In this document: in pieces, positions 1-9,095 of the stretch
Layout of the letters: each line of letters begins with the position of its first letter
Position numbering within the stretch: the first letter of the stretch is position 1
Assembly (NCBI GenBank): GCA_900318395.1
Contig: ONKL01000001.1
Coordinates: 1 to 64,000 of the forward strand
DNA: 64,000 nucleotides
Reading direction: 5' to 3'
DNA from: an uncultured Prevotella sp.
Lineage (GTDB): Bacteria > Bacteroidota > Bacteroidia > Bacteroidales > Bacteroidaceae
Position numbers and translations under genes: made by a program
The notes under the pieces: model-generated
The model's database searches: none
Told to the model about the DNA's origin: nothing
What the model saw: the letters and a program-made list of their open reading frames with translations, nothing else

Positions 1-351
1 GTGGCGGTGATTACCCAATACCTTGAGGAACATCCTGACGAACTGGTTTGCTACTGCCATGCCGACGGCGATCAGAATTATGCCATTGACAGGATATTCC
101 ACCTGTGGGCGCGCACCAATAAAGATGTTATTGACGGCAGGGTTACTTCCTTCGACGGTGCAGGGCATAATGCCGAAGGATGGGGCCTGCATTTTACGGT
201 GATGCACCATCTGACATGTAAGGACATTGCCCAACTGAAGACCTGCATTCTCGAAGACAGCGATGCGTTTGCCGCCAGTGTCAGAGAACAGATCATTCTT
301 CTTCATAGCATAGAAGAAAAAATGCACGAATCCGACGATGCAGTATGTTAA
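1..351 (+). CDS. Hypothetical protein, probably 5'-truncated by the window edge
   Basis: An open frame runs from the first base of the window to a TAA at 349-351. The first codon in view is GTG, but the frame may begin further upstream, so the true start is unknown. The visible 116 residues are soluble, with no signal peptide or membrane segment. I do not recognise a family. It overlaps the next gene by 14 bp, so it is probably the upstream member of the same operon as the DUF218-DUF1460, MATE and radical SAM genes. Confidence 0.55.
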   Translation: MAVITQYLEEHPDELVCYCHADGDQNYAIDRIFHLWARTNKDVIDGRVTSFDGAGHNAEGWGLHFTVMHHLTCKDIAQLKTCILEDSDAFAASVREQIILLHSIEEKMHESDDAVC

Positions 352-1702
352 GCTACATCATGACAGGCTGCAAGCACCCGATCAGGGTGTGAAGGCATGC
401 CTGGTGTTAGGTGCCAAACTGCGTCCCGACAACTCACTATCACCTATCCTGCAGCTGCGGGTGAGGCTGGTGAGCATTCTTGCCAACGCCTATCCAGACT
501 GGGTTTTCTACATCTCAGGTTGTCGGGATGACTCGACGGTTATCTACCGCACGCTGGTAGAGGAATATCATATTCCTGAAGAGCGCTTTGTATTGGATTC
601 CTGTGGTTATAACACCTTTCGCTCGTTATGGGATATGGATCTGTTCTTCAAGCAAACCCGATTCTACATCCTGACCAGCAGTTTCCACATCGCGCGTTCT
701 GTGCGCATTGCCCGATGGCTGGGATATGATGCGTGGGGCATTGACATCAGCGACTATGAGAAGGTGAAGGCCAACCCCTACTTCTGGCGCGAACAGTTGG
801 CTGCACTGCGCTCGCTGTGGTTAGTGTTCTGCATCAGGACGCCCCTCGGTCGTATCTCAACAAGTTTTTTCCATAAAAGACTACTCCGCCGCGTGCGACG
901 CAACGAGCAGCAGTTTGACGCGCAAAACGAGCAGATACTGCAGCGTGCGATGAAAAACGTGGATAAGTCGATGCCGCTGACCGAATACTTCTTCCGCCAA
1001 CTGATGGAGGGCAGCATTGCTACCTCATTGACACAGCCCCAGGAGGAAGAGCACTTGATAGTGAGTCTCAGTCATGTAGACTGTACCACCGTGATGGAGG
1101 ATGTGCTGGCATTGGCGCTCTGCTACAGAGACGGGCGCACCACGCTGGCAGACCTGAAGGACTACTATCGGCGGATGCACTATCTGGACGGTGTCGTCTC
1201 GTTTGCCACCCGCAACCACTACTTCACCTGGATCATGCAGTCGGCCATCAAAGAGGGATTCGTGGAGCGTATCAGCCCTGATGAGCCTGTTTTCCCTTTT
1301 ACGGGGGTGCAAGATATGCAGCCGAGCTACATGACCAGAAACAAGCATCTGTTCCGCCCTCAGATGGATGACGAAAACAACTACAAGGCCATCGCCCTTC
1401 GCCAGCAGCAGCGCGTGCGCTTTACCTATATCCCCCGTGAACTGCTGGACATGCCGCAGGATTCGGAGTTGGGTGTGATTCACAATGGCGACATCATGGC
1501 AGTGGTGTGTGATCAGCATACCTGGGCAAGAGGCGTGGAGGTCAAGCACCTGCTGATAGCCAAATGGATCGATGGCAGACTTCACTTCTATCATGCCAGC
1601 GCAGATGGATTAGGATTATCAAACATGGATGCCTATACTTATATGAAGGACAAGTTCACGATGATAGGTGTGGCAGTGTATAGAATGAGAAGTGAAAAGT
1701 GA
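338..1702 (+). CDS. DUF218 (YdcF/SanA-like) and DUF1460 (amidase-like) fusion protein
   Basis: The N-terminal part (about residues 18-165) has the DUF218 pattern of YdcF/SanA proteins, starting at KACLVLGAKL and including YILTSSFHIARS. The C-terminal part (about 210-450) matches the DUF1460 papain-like amidase fold. Its candidate catalytic residues are Cys249 in HVDCTTVMED, His404 in VEVKHLLIA and His419 in FYHASA. DUF1460 relatives cleave peptidoglycan peptides, and SanA-type proteins are linked to envelope integrity, so a cell-wall role is plausible but inferred. I see no clear signal peptide. The last residues (RMRSEK) and the stop codon are supplied by a heptamer repeat that continues into the intergenic gap. 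Confidence 0.75.
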   Translation: MQYVKLHHDRLQAPDQGVKACLVLGAKLRPDNSLSPILQLRVRLVSILANAYPDWVFYISGCRDDSTVIYRTLVEEYHIPEERFVLDSCGYNTFRSLWDMDLFFKQTRFYILTSSFHIARSVRIARWLGYDAWGIDISDYEKVKANPYFWREQLAALRSLWLVFCIRTPLGRISTSFFHKRLLRRVRRNEQQFDAQNEQILQRAMKNVDKSMPLTEYFFRQLMEGSIATSLTQPQEEEHLIVSLSHVDCTTVMEDVLALALCYRDGRTTLADLKDYYRRMHYLDGVVSFATRNHYFTWIMQSAIKEGFVERISPDEPVFPFTGVQDMQPSYMTRNKHLFRPQMDDENNYKAIALRQQQRVRFTYIPRELLDMPQDSELGVIHNGDIMAVVCDQHTWARGVEVKHLLIAKWIDGRLHFYHASADGLGLSNMDAYTYMKDKFTMIGVAVYRMRSEK

Positions 1703-1728
1703 GAAGTGAAAAGTGAGAAGTGAAAAGT
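1687..1728 (+). repeat. Tandem heptamer repeat GAGAAGT/GAAAAGT
   Basis: Three perfect copies of the 14-mer GAGAAGTGAAAAGT, each made of two related 7-mers, lie end to end. The array begins inside the preceding coding sequence, provides its stop codon, and ends about 20 bp before the MATE start. The same heptamer family recurs at 23664-23684 and, in the opposite orientation, inside the inositol monophosphatase gene at 46496-46524. Confidence 0.9.
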
Positions 1729-1749
1729 GTAAAAGGGAAGGATTAGCAG

Positions 1750-3507
1750 ATGATACAGCATAATGAATATGTATTGAAGAACATGTTCGGGTCGTTCTTC
1801 CTGGCGACCGTCATGTCGGCCCTGATGAGACAGTTGGGTGGTTTCACCGACTCCATTGTAGTGACTCATCTGGTGTCGCCCGATGCACTGTCAGTTGTCC
1901 GTATCTGGCAGCCCTTTGCGAGCTGTATGTTTATCATCATCGGTATGATGAGTGCTGGCGCCAGTTTCCTGAGCGCACGAGGCATTGGTGCCCAGAATTA
2001 CGACAAGGTGAACCGGGTGTTCAATAACCACCTGTACTATGTCATCTTCTCCACGCTGTTGGTCATCGGCCTCACTTTGCCTTTCCTCGACGTAGTAGCA
2101 GACATGCTTACCGCCAATGAGCGGTTGCTGCCCATGCTGAAGCCCTATATTCATGCCGACATGTTCGCCATCTTCATAGCAGCCGTCTGCGGTGTGCCCA
2201 TCTCTTATGTCATTACCAACGGCAGTCCGCGCCTCATCACCCGACGTATCATCATCTCTCAGATACTCAATGTCATTTTCGACCTGCTGCTTTGCGGCGT
2301 GTTTGACATGGGCATGGTTGGCGCGTCGGTTGCCTCAGGACTCAGCAATCTGCTTGCTTTCACCTCACTGGTAGGCTATATGCGCAAGAACAGCAAGATA
2401 TTCCGTCTCAGACGCCCGGAGAAGATCTGTAGCATCAAGCAATATCGTGAATGCTTTTCTATCGGGCTCCCCATGCTGATATCTGCCTTGTTAGCACCAG
2501 CTCTGGCCTTCACCATGAACTCGCTGGTCATCGGGAAACTCGGTGCCGACGGCATGTATTTCTTTACCATCTATTTCCAGATCAATGGTATCTGTATGCT
2601 AGCATTGTCCGGTTCGAATACAGCCATTACCAATATCGGCGGCATCCTGTTGGGCGAAGAAGACTACGACAGCTTCCGCATACTCACGCGACGCATCTTC
2701 CGCATGTTGATACTGGTGATGGTGACGGTGAGCTTGCTGATATTCCTCTTCCCCGACATGATTGCAAGAATCTATGGAGCCGACGATAGTCTGATAGCAC
2801 AGTGCTATACGCCGTTCCGTCTGATGAGCATCGCCTTTCTGCCCAATGCCATATCAGAGACACTGAGTGTGCTTTACTTCGTACAGGGACATCAGAAGCT
2901 CTGCCGATGGATAGAGATCGTGACCAACGTGGGAGCCATCGGCATTATTGTCGTCATGGCCCTCTATACCCCTAAGCTCATCTGGTATATCCTGCCCGTC
3001 ACCTCTTGGCTCCTGTTATTGGTAATGGTGGCAATGGCGTATGTGGTGCATCGCAAGAATCCCCTCTATGCTTGGCCTACGCTAGAGAATACAGTGCCAT
3101 CAAACCCCGCCGTCACTTTCTCCGTGCCCTATACCACCGAGGGAGTCGAAGCGTTCCTGACCCAGGTGCATCCCTTTGTAGAGGCATGCGAGCTGCCTGA
3201 CGGTTTTGCTGTGGATATGGCACTGGAGGAACTACTCTATGAGATTGTGGAAACGCATGAAGCCTCTAAGGATAATGAAACCTTCGATGTGCGTATCATC
3301 GACAAGGAGAAGGAATTAACGGTAGTGGTGAAAAGTAAGGGTCCCCTGCGAAATCCAATTTATAAATATACTGATGAGGAATTGGTGGATATCGATGAGA
3401 ACCACCTACGACGGGCCATCCTGTCGCGCTTGTGCAAGAATATCAACCACAAGTACATGAACGGTATCAACTGCATCTATCTGAATTATAACCGAAGCGA
3501 GCCATGA
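1750..3507 (+). CDS. MATE-family transporter with C-terminal RsbW/histidine-kinase-like ATPase domain
   Basis: Residues 1 to about 440 are a polytopic MATE exporter with about 12 hydrophobic segments, as in GSFFLATVMSALMRQLGGF near the N terminus. MATE proteins export drugs or metabolites using ion gradients. The last 130 residues are soluble and resemble the Bergerat ATPase fold of anti-sigma kinases: an ALEELLYEIVE helix where the N-box would be, then LTVVVKSKGPLRNP where a DxGxPxxP-like box would be. The N-box Asn and the G1 Asp are both missing, so ATP binding is doubtful. The gene overlaps the radical SAM start by four bases (ATGA), which suggests translational coupling. Confidence 0.8.
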   Translation: MIQHNEYVLKNMFGSFFLATVMSALMRQLGGFTDSIVVTHLVSPDALSVVRIWQPFASCMFIIIGMMSAGASFLSARGIGAQNYDKVNRVFNNHLYYVIFSTLLVIGLTLPFLDVVADMLTANERLLPMLKPYIHADMFAIFIAAVCGVPISYVITNGSPRLITRRIIISQILNVIFDLLLCGVFDMGMVGASVASGLSNLLAFTSLVGYMRKNSKIFRLRRPEKICSIKQYRECFSIGLPMLISALLAPALAFTMNSLVIGKLGADGMYFFTIYFQINGICMLALSGSNTAITNIGGILLGEEDYDSFRILTRRIFRMLILVMVTVSLLIFLFPDMIARIYGADDSLIAQCYTPFRLMSIAFLPNAISETLSVLYFVQGHQKLCRWIEIVTNVGAIGIIVVMALYTPKLIWYILPVTSWLLLLVMVAMAYVVHRKNPLYAWPTLENTVPSNPAVTFSVPYTTEGVEAFLTQVHPFVEACELPDGFAVDMALEELLYEIVETHEASKDNETFDVRIIDKEKELTVVVKSKGPLRNPIYKYTDEELVDIDENHLRRAILSRLCKNINHKYMNGINCIYLNYNRSEP

Positions 3508-5009
3508 CCTTTATTCGCCCACTATACACCTGTGGTGCTTTTAACCGCCAGGCACAGAGGGCTGTCATGTACAATACGGCTCACGGCACTTGCTACACTT
3601 TTGAAGACGTGTCGGCTCTGCTGGTCAATGAGGTACTGGCAGGTAAGAGGGAATGTCCTATTGACACAGCGCATATCGCCACGGTGACAGGCGCTACCGA
3701 GGAACAGGTCATTGCGTTCTGTCACGAGCAGCTGATGCCTGTCGGACTCGTACATGATCATGTGTTCACCGACGAAGAGTGGCAGCAATATCGAAAGGAT
3801 AATCCACCCTGCATTGGTGCAAAGGGCTATGAGCCTGGGGACGACTATAAGAACTCTTTACCTGAGGAACTTCGAGTTACTCTAAATTTTGAGATCACTT
3901 ATGCCTGCAGCGAGCGCTGTCTGCATTGCTTTAACGAAGGCGCGGCCCGTAGCGACCTGCACGAGGAGCACCGCCTGCGCCCAGATATGCTGACACTGGC
4001 AGATTATAAGCGTATTATTGATGAAGCCGTAGAATTAGGCATACCTGAGGTGACCGTCACTGGCGGTGATCCGTTCAGCTATCCCCACTGCTGGGACATT
4101 CTCGACTATTTGCACGAGCGCAATCTGGCTGTGAACTTGTTCACCAACGCCCTGGCGCTCAACAGCAGCGAGAAGATACGCCGTTTGGCCCGCCTGGGGC
4201 TCCAACAGTTCAGCGTGTCAATCTACAGCACTGATGCAGAGGTGCACGATCAGATAACACGCCGTAGCGGCTCATGGTTGCAGTCGATGAAGGTGCTGAG
4301 GGAGATGGCAGAATGGCCTGTGCCCCTGAACCTCAAGACGCCCGTGTTCCGTCTGAACACCCGAACCTATTACGGGGTGCGCGATATAGCTCGTCAGCTG
4401 GGGGCAGAGAATGAGGTCTCGTGCGTCCTGTCACCAGGTGCCGACGGCGATGTCTCGTTGATTGAACATCTGCAGACACGCCCTGAAGCCCTGCGTATCA
4501 TCTTGAAGGATCCGCTTGCGAATAGTCATGTGCCTGCTGACGGAAAAGCCGACGGTTATGAGTTTGGCAGCAGGCATGGTTTCCCCTGTTCTGCCAATAG
4601 TATGATTATCGTCTCCCCCAGTGGGGTGGTCAGTGGGTGCAGTAATATCCCCATCAAGTATGGCGATGTGCACCATGCGTCGCTCAAGGAGGCTATTCTG
4701 AGCCCACAGCGCCTGCAGATGCTCCAAGCCGATCAGAAAAAGGCATTTCCCGTCTGCGGCCAGCACGACTATTGTCAGTATTGCCAAGTGCCCTGTTATG
4801 CTGGCGAGTCATTGGAGAAACATGCAGACGGCACCTTCACGCTGAAAGAGATACAAGGCGACGGATGCCTGACAGCCCAAATCCGTATGGAACTGTGCCG
4901 ACAAATAGAACAGGGCATCGATCCGCTTGGCGGCAAGAGCATCGAGGAATGTCTGGCTGCTCAGCCTGTAGAGAAAGTACCCGTGTTCCGCAAGAAAATC
5001 AAAATTTGA
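3504..5009 (+). CDS. Radical SAM/SPASM domain protein
   Basis: The radical SAM cluster motif CxxxCxxC is present as CSERCLHC (Cys135, 139, 142), followed by the TGGDPF glycine motif that binds SAM. The C-terminal third has a SPASM-type cysteine set, including PSGVVSGCSN and CGQHDYCQYCQVPC, which should bind auxiliary iron-sulfur clusters. The first 90 residues look like a small independent domain and could be a PqqD/RRE-like peptide-binding domain, but I cannot confirm that. SPASM enzymes usually modify peptides or act in cofactor pathways. I found no obvious precursor-peptide gene here. It is the last gene of the operon. Confidence 0.85.
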   Translation: MTFIRPLYTCGAFNRQAQRAVMYNTAHGTCYTFEDVSALLVNEVLAGKRECPIDTAHIATVTGATEEQVIAFCHEQLMPVGLVHDHVFTDEEWQQYRKDNPPCIGAKGYEPGDDYKNSLPEELRVTLNFEITYACSERCLHCFNEGAARSDLHEEHRLRPDMLTLADYKRIIDEAVELGIPEVTVTGGDPFSYPHCWDILDYLHERNLAVNLFTNALALNSSEKIRRLARLGLQQFSVSIYSTDAEVHDQITRRSGSWLQSMKVLREMAEWPVPLNLKTPVFRLNTRTYYGVRDIARQLGAENEVSCVLSPGADGDVSLIEHLQTRPEALRIILKDPLANSHVPADGKADGYEFGSRHGFPCSANSMIIVSPSGVVSGCSNIPIKYGDVHHASLKEAILSPQRLQMLQADQKKAFPVCGQHDYCQYCQVPCYAGESLEKHADGTFTLKEIQGDGCLTAQIRMELCRQIEQGIDPLGGKSIEECLAAQPVEKVPVFRKKIKI

Positions 5010-5031
5010 TCCTAAAACAAGAATCCATAAG

Positions 5032-5058
5032 AAATCCCCGCCTACCAGGAGGGGATTT
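5032..5058. terminator. Hairpin between convergent genes
   Basis: AAATCCCC and GGGGATTT form an 8-bp stem around an 11-nt loop between the radical SAM stop and the trpS stop. Since the two genes converge, the hairpin probably serves both directions. Confidence 0.7.
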
Positions 5059-5062
5059 CAGT

Positions 5063-6169
<1,107 letters not shown>

Positions 6170-6189
6170 TTATATTTTAAATTTGGGCG

Positions 6190-6197
6190 CAAAGGTA
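6190..6197 (-). promoter_or_regulatory. Promoter -7 element for trpS
   Basis: On the minus strand the sequence reads TACCTTTG, matching the Bacteroidetes -7 consensus TAnnTTTG, 36 bp before the trpS start. A TTTG lies 16 bp upstream, shorter than the usual 19-20, so the -33 element is uncertain. Confidence 0.6.
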
Positions 6198-6210
6198 GCT
6201 ATTTTTTTTG

Positions 6211-6263
6211 AGACAAAAGAACAAAAGAAACATAAAAAAACAGGTTGTTATGTTCTTATGTCT
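6211..6263. repeat. GAACAAAA/TGTTCTTA octamer inverted element, copy 1
   Basis: The left arm starts AGACAAAAGAACAAAAGAAA and the right arm ends TTATGTTCTTATGTCT, forming an imperfect inverted repeat of 8-bp units. It sits between the divergent trpS and M24 peptidase promoters. Related copies are at 31313-31375, 36755-36815 and 39277-39338, with a half copy at 38562-38585. Confidence 0.8.
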
Positions 6264-6274
6264 AAAAAAAAGTG

Positions 6275-6282
6275 TATCTTTG
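6275..6282 (+). promoter_or_regulatory. Promoter -7 element for the M24 peptidase gene
   Basis: TATCTTTG matches TAnnTTTG and lies 27 bp before the ATG at 6310. No good TTTG is found at the -33 distance; that position falls inside the octamer inverted element. Confidence 0.6.
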
Positions 6283-6309
6283 CATCAATTTTGAATAAAT
6301 AAAAGAAAT

Positions 6310-7701
6310 ATGTTTAGTAAAGACACTTATATCAGGCGCCGCCAAGAGTTAAAGAAGCTCGTGGGCAAGGGTGTGATTATCCTCTTCGGAAACAACGAAT
6401 CGCCAGCCAACTACCCCGCCAACTCTTATGCGCCAATGAGACAGGACTCGTCGTTCCTCTATTATTTTGGACAGCATCGTGACGGATTGGTGGGCGTCAT
6501 TGATATCGACAATGATGAAGAGTGGCTCTTTGGTGACGATATCGACGTAGAAGATATCGTGTGGATGGGCTACACCCCGTCGGTAGCCGACCTCGCCTCA
6601 GAGGTAGGCATCACGAAAACCGCCCCCATGGCGCAGCTGACATCTTACATCAAACATCAGACATCAGCCCTTCACTTCCTCCCCCCCTATCGTTTCGACA
6701 CAAAGATCCAGATCATGGATCTGCTTGGCATCCATCCTTCGCAACAAAAGGAGAAAGCGTCACTCGCTCTGATCCAGGCTGTTGTGAAGATGCGTTCAAC
6801 TAAAGAGTTACAGGAAATCGAAGCCATCGAACGGGCCTGTGACGTAGGTTATGCCATGCATACCACCGCCCAGCTGTTGATACGTCCGGGCGTCACCGAA
6901 CGCTTCATCGGCGGACAGGTCGATGGCATTGCCCGTAGTCTGGCTCAAGGTGTCAGCTTCGCCACCATCTTCTCCCAGCATGGCGAGATTATGCATGGCA
7001 ATCCCTCTGATGCCAAACTCGAAGCTGGACGGCTGGCCCTCTGCGATGCTGGCTGTGAACTTGATGACTATTGCTCCGACAACACTCGTACTATGCCCGT
7101 CAACGGCAAGTTCTCGCAGCGCCAGCTGGAGATCTACTCCATCGTCGAGGCCTGTCACGACTATGTGCTCGATGTGGCCAAGCCCGGCGTGAAATATATG
7201 GATGTACATCTGGTCGTCTGCCGTCTGATGACTGAGCGTCTGAAAGAACTCGGACTGATGAAGGGTGATACCGATGCAGCCGTTGCCGCTGGTGCCCACG
7301 CCATGTTCCTGCCTCACGGACTGGGACACATGATGGGTATGGACGTTCACGACATGGAAGGATTGGGACAGATCTATGTAGGTTTCGACGAAGAGACACG
7401 TCCGAATCTCGAACAGTTTGGTACGAACTGTCTACGTATGGGCCGCAAGCTCGAAGAAGGTTTCGTGCTTACCGACGAACCTGGCATCTACTTCATCCCC
7501 GCCCTCATCGACGACTGGAAGACCAGCGGACATTGCAAGGAGTTCATCAATTTCGATAAGCTTGAGACTTACAAGGACTTTGGCGGTATCCGCATTGAGG
7601 ACGATATCCTCATCACAAAGGACGGCTGCCGTTTCCTTGGTACGAAACGCATTCCCTACCATCCACAGGAACTCGAAGCCTTTATGGCGACAAACAACTA
7701 G
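6310..7701 (+). CDS. Aminopeptidase P family (M24B) metallopeptidase
   Basis: The 463-residue protein has an N-terminal aminopeptidase P domain (FLYYFGQHRDG) and a C-terminal pita-bread metalloprotease domain. Likely metal and proton-shuttle residues are in DAGCELDDYCSDNTR, HGLGHMMGMDVHD, DEPGIYF and IRIEDDI. Such enzymes remove N-terminal residues preceding proline. No signal peptide is seen, so it is probably cytoplasmic. A secreted cysteine peptidase gene follows after a 31-bp gap, so the two may be co-transcribed. Confidence 0.9.
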   Translation: MFSKDTYIRRRQELKKLVGKGVIILFGNNESPANYPANSYAPMRQDSSFLYYFGQHRDGLVGVIDIDNDEEWLFGDDIDVEDIVWMGYTPSVADLASEVGITKTAPMAQLTSYIKHQTSALHFLPPYRFDTKIQIMDLLGIHPSQQKEKASLALIQAVVKMRSTKELQEIEAIERACDVGYAMHTTAQLLIRPGVTERFIGGQVDGIARSLAQGVSFATIFSQHGEIMHGNPSDAKLEAGRLALCDAGCELDDYCSDNTRTMPVNGKFSQRQLEIYSIVEACHDYVLDVAKPGVKYMDVHLVVCRLMTERLKELGLMKGDTDAAVAAGAHAMFLPHGLGHMMGMDVHDMEGLGQIYVGFDEETRPNLEQFGTNCLRMGRKLEEGFVLTDEPGIYFIPALIDDWKTSGHCKEFINFDKLETYKDFGGIRIEDDILITKDGCRFLGTKRIPYHPQELEAFMATNN

Positions 7702-7732
7702 ACAATTCCAATTTCAAACAACAATAATCATT

Positions 7733-8938
7733 ATGAGAAAAGTTCTAACTATCGCACTCATGGCAATGATTGCCGTCAGTGCTTCGGCTGCCAAAAAGAA
7801 GGCGCCAGCAAAAGACGCGAACAAACCCGTCTTCACAATCATCAAGGAGAATCCTATCACAAGTGTGAAAGACCAGAATCGCTCGGGTACCTGTTGGGAT
7901 TACTCTACCCTCTCATTCTTCGAGGCGGAGATTCTGAAAGCCACAGGCAAGACGTACGACCTCTGCGAGAGTTTCGTAGCCAACAAGACTTATCTGGAAC
8001 GTGCCATCCAAGTAGTTCGCTATCATGGCGACTGCCAGTTTGCACAGGGTGGTTCCTCTGAGGATGTACTTCAGACCCTGAAGACCCACGGTATCTGTCC
8101 TGAGGAAGCCATGCCTTTCCCAGGCTCACTCTACGGCGACTCACTCAACAACTTCAACGAGTTCTTTGGCGTGCTGGAGCCTTATGTAGCAGCTGTTGCC
8201 AAAAGCGATGCAAAGAAAATCAGCAACGCATGGAAGAACGGTATGCAGGGCATCCTCGACGCTTACCTCGGAAAGTGTCCTGAGAAGTTCACCTATGAAG
8301 GCAAGGAGTACACACCGAAGAGTTTTGCTGCCAGCCTTGGCATCAACCTCAACGACTACGTGAGCATCACCAGTTTCACCCATCACCCCTTCTACACAGC
8401 CTTCGCTGTAGAGGTACAGGACAACTGGCGCTTCCCGCTGAGCTATAACCTGCCTATGGACGAGATGATGCAGATCATCGACAATGCTATCAATCAGGGT
8501 TATACCATTGCCTGGGGTGGTGACGTGTCAGAGGATGGTTTCACCCGCAAGGGTCTGGCCTATGCCATCGACAGTAAGGCAACTCAGAGCCTACAGGGCA
8601 GCGATATGGCCAAATGGCTGAAGATGACTGCCAGCAAGAAGCACGATGTTATCGACTCTCTGGGTTGCACTGTACCTGAGATCGTTGCTACACAGGAGCT
8701 GCGCCAGGAGCGTTTCGACAACTGGGAACTTACCGACGACCATGGTATGCTCATCTATGGTGTAGCCAAGGATCAGAACGGCAAAGAGTATTATATGGTA
8801 AAGAATTCATGGGGCGAGAGCGGTGATTATAAGGGCACCTGGTATATGACCAAGACTTTCATCGCTGCCAACACGATGGATTTCCTTATCAATAAGAACG
8901 CTATCCCCGCAGAAATTCGCAAAAAACTCGGAATTTAG
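7733..8938 (+). CDS. Secreted C1-family cysteine peptidase (bleomycin hydrolase/PepC-like)
   Basis: The start at 7733 gives a signal peptide (MRKVLTIALMAMIAVSASA), so I prefer it to the upstream extension of the frame, which runs through the end of the previous gene. The mature protein has the papain-type nucleophile in QNRSGTCWDYS, His in TDDHGMLIYG and Asn in VKNSWGE. That spacing is typical of the C1B bleomycin hydrolase group, which act as aminopeptidases. A periplasmic or lipid-associated location is inferred from the signal peptide. A strong terminator follows. Confidence 0.88.
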   Translation: MRKVLTIALMAMIAVSASAAKKKAPAKDANKPVFTIIKENPITSVKDQNRSGTCWDYSTLSFFEAEILKATGKTYDLCESFVANKTYLERAIQVVRYHGDCQFAQGGSSEDVLQTLKTHGICPEEAMPFPGSLYGDSLNNFNEFFGVLEPYVAAVAKSDAKKISNAWKNGMQGILDAYLGKCPEKFTYEGKEYTPKSFAASLGINLNDYVSITSFTHHPFYTAFAVEVQDNWRFPLSYNLPMDEMMQIIDNAINQGYTIAWGGDVSEDGFTRKGLAYAIDSKATQSLQGSDMAKWLKMTASKKHDVIDSLGCTVPEIVATQELRQERFDNWELTDDHGMLIYGVAKDQNGKEYYMVKNSWGESGDYKGTWYMTKTFIAANTMDFLINKNAIPAEIRKKLGI

Positions 8939-8969
8939 GGACATTTATCATCCTTTTTAGGTAAAAAAT

Positions 8970-9009
8970 GGCATAATCTGTTAATTTTTGGGCAGATTAT
9001 GCCGTTTTT
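8970..9009 (+). terminator. Rho-independent terminator
   Basis: An 11-bp perfect stem (GGCATAATCTG with CAGATTATGCC) is followed by a run of six T after the C1 peptidase gene. Confidence 0.9.
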
Positions 9010-9023
9010 TCATTTTTTATGCT

Positions 9024-9031
9024 TACCTTTG
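9024..9031 (+). promoter_or_regulatory. Promoter -7 element for recJ-recQ
   Basis: TACCTTTG lies 64 bp upstream of recJ, directly after the preceding terminator. The -33 region falls in a T-rich run without a clean TTTG. Confidence 0.55.
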
Positions 9032-9095
9032 GGCGCTATATTGCCTTATTGGGCTTTATAGCCACCGAAGCGATAAGAATAAAAATAATATATAA

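Noticed and set aside
1025-1594. 189-codon minus-strand frame
   Set aside because: It is a shadow of the DUF218-DUF1460 gene; its peptide is typical of antisense reading.
7418-7732. N-terminal extension of the C1 peptidase frame
   Set aside because: It is antisense-free overlap with the M24 gene in another frame, and the ATG at 7733 gives a clean signal peptide.
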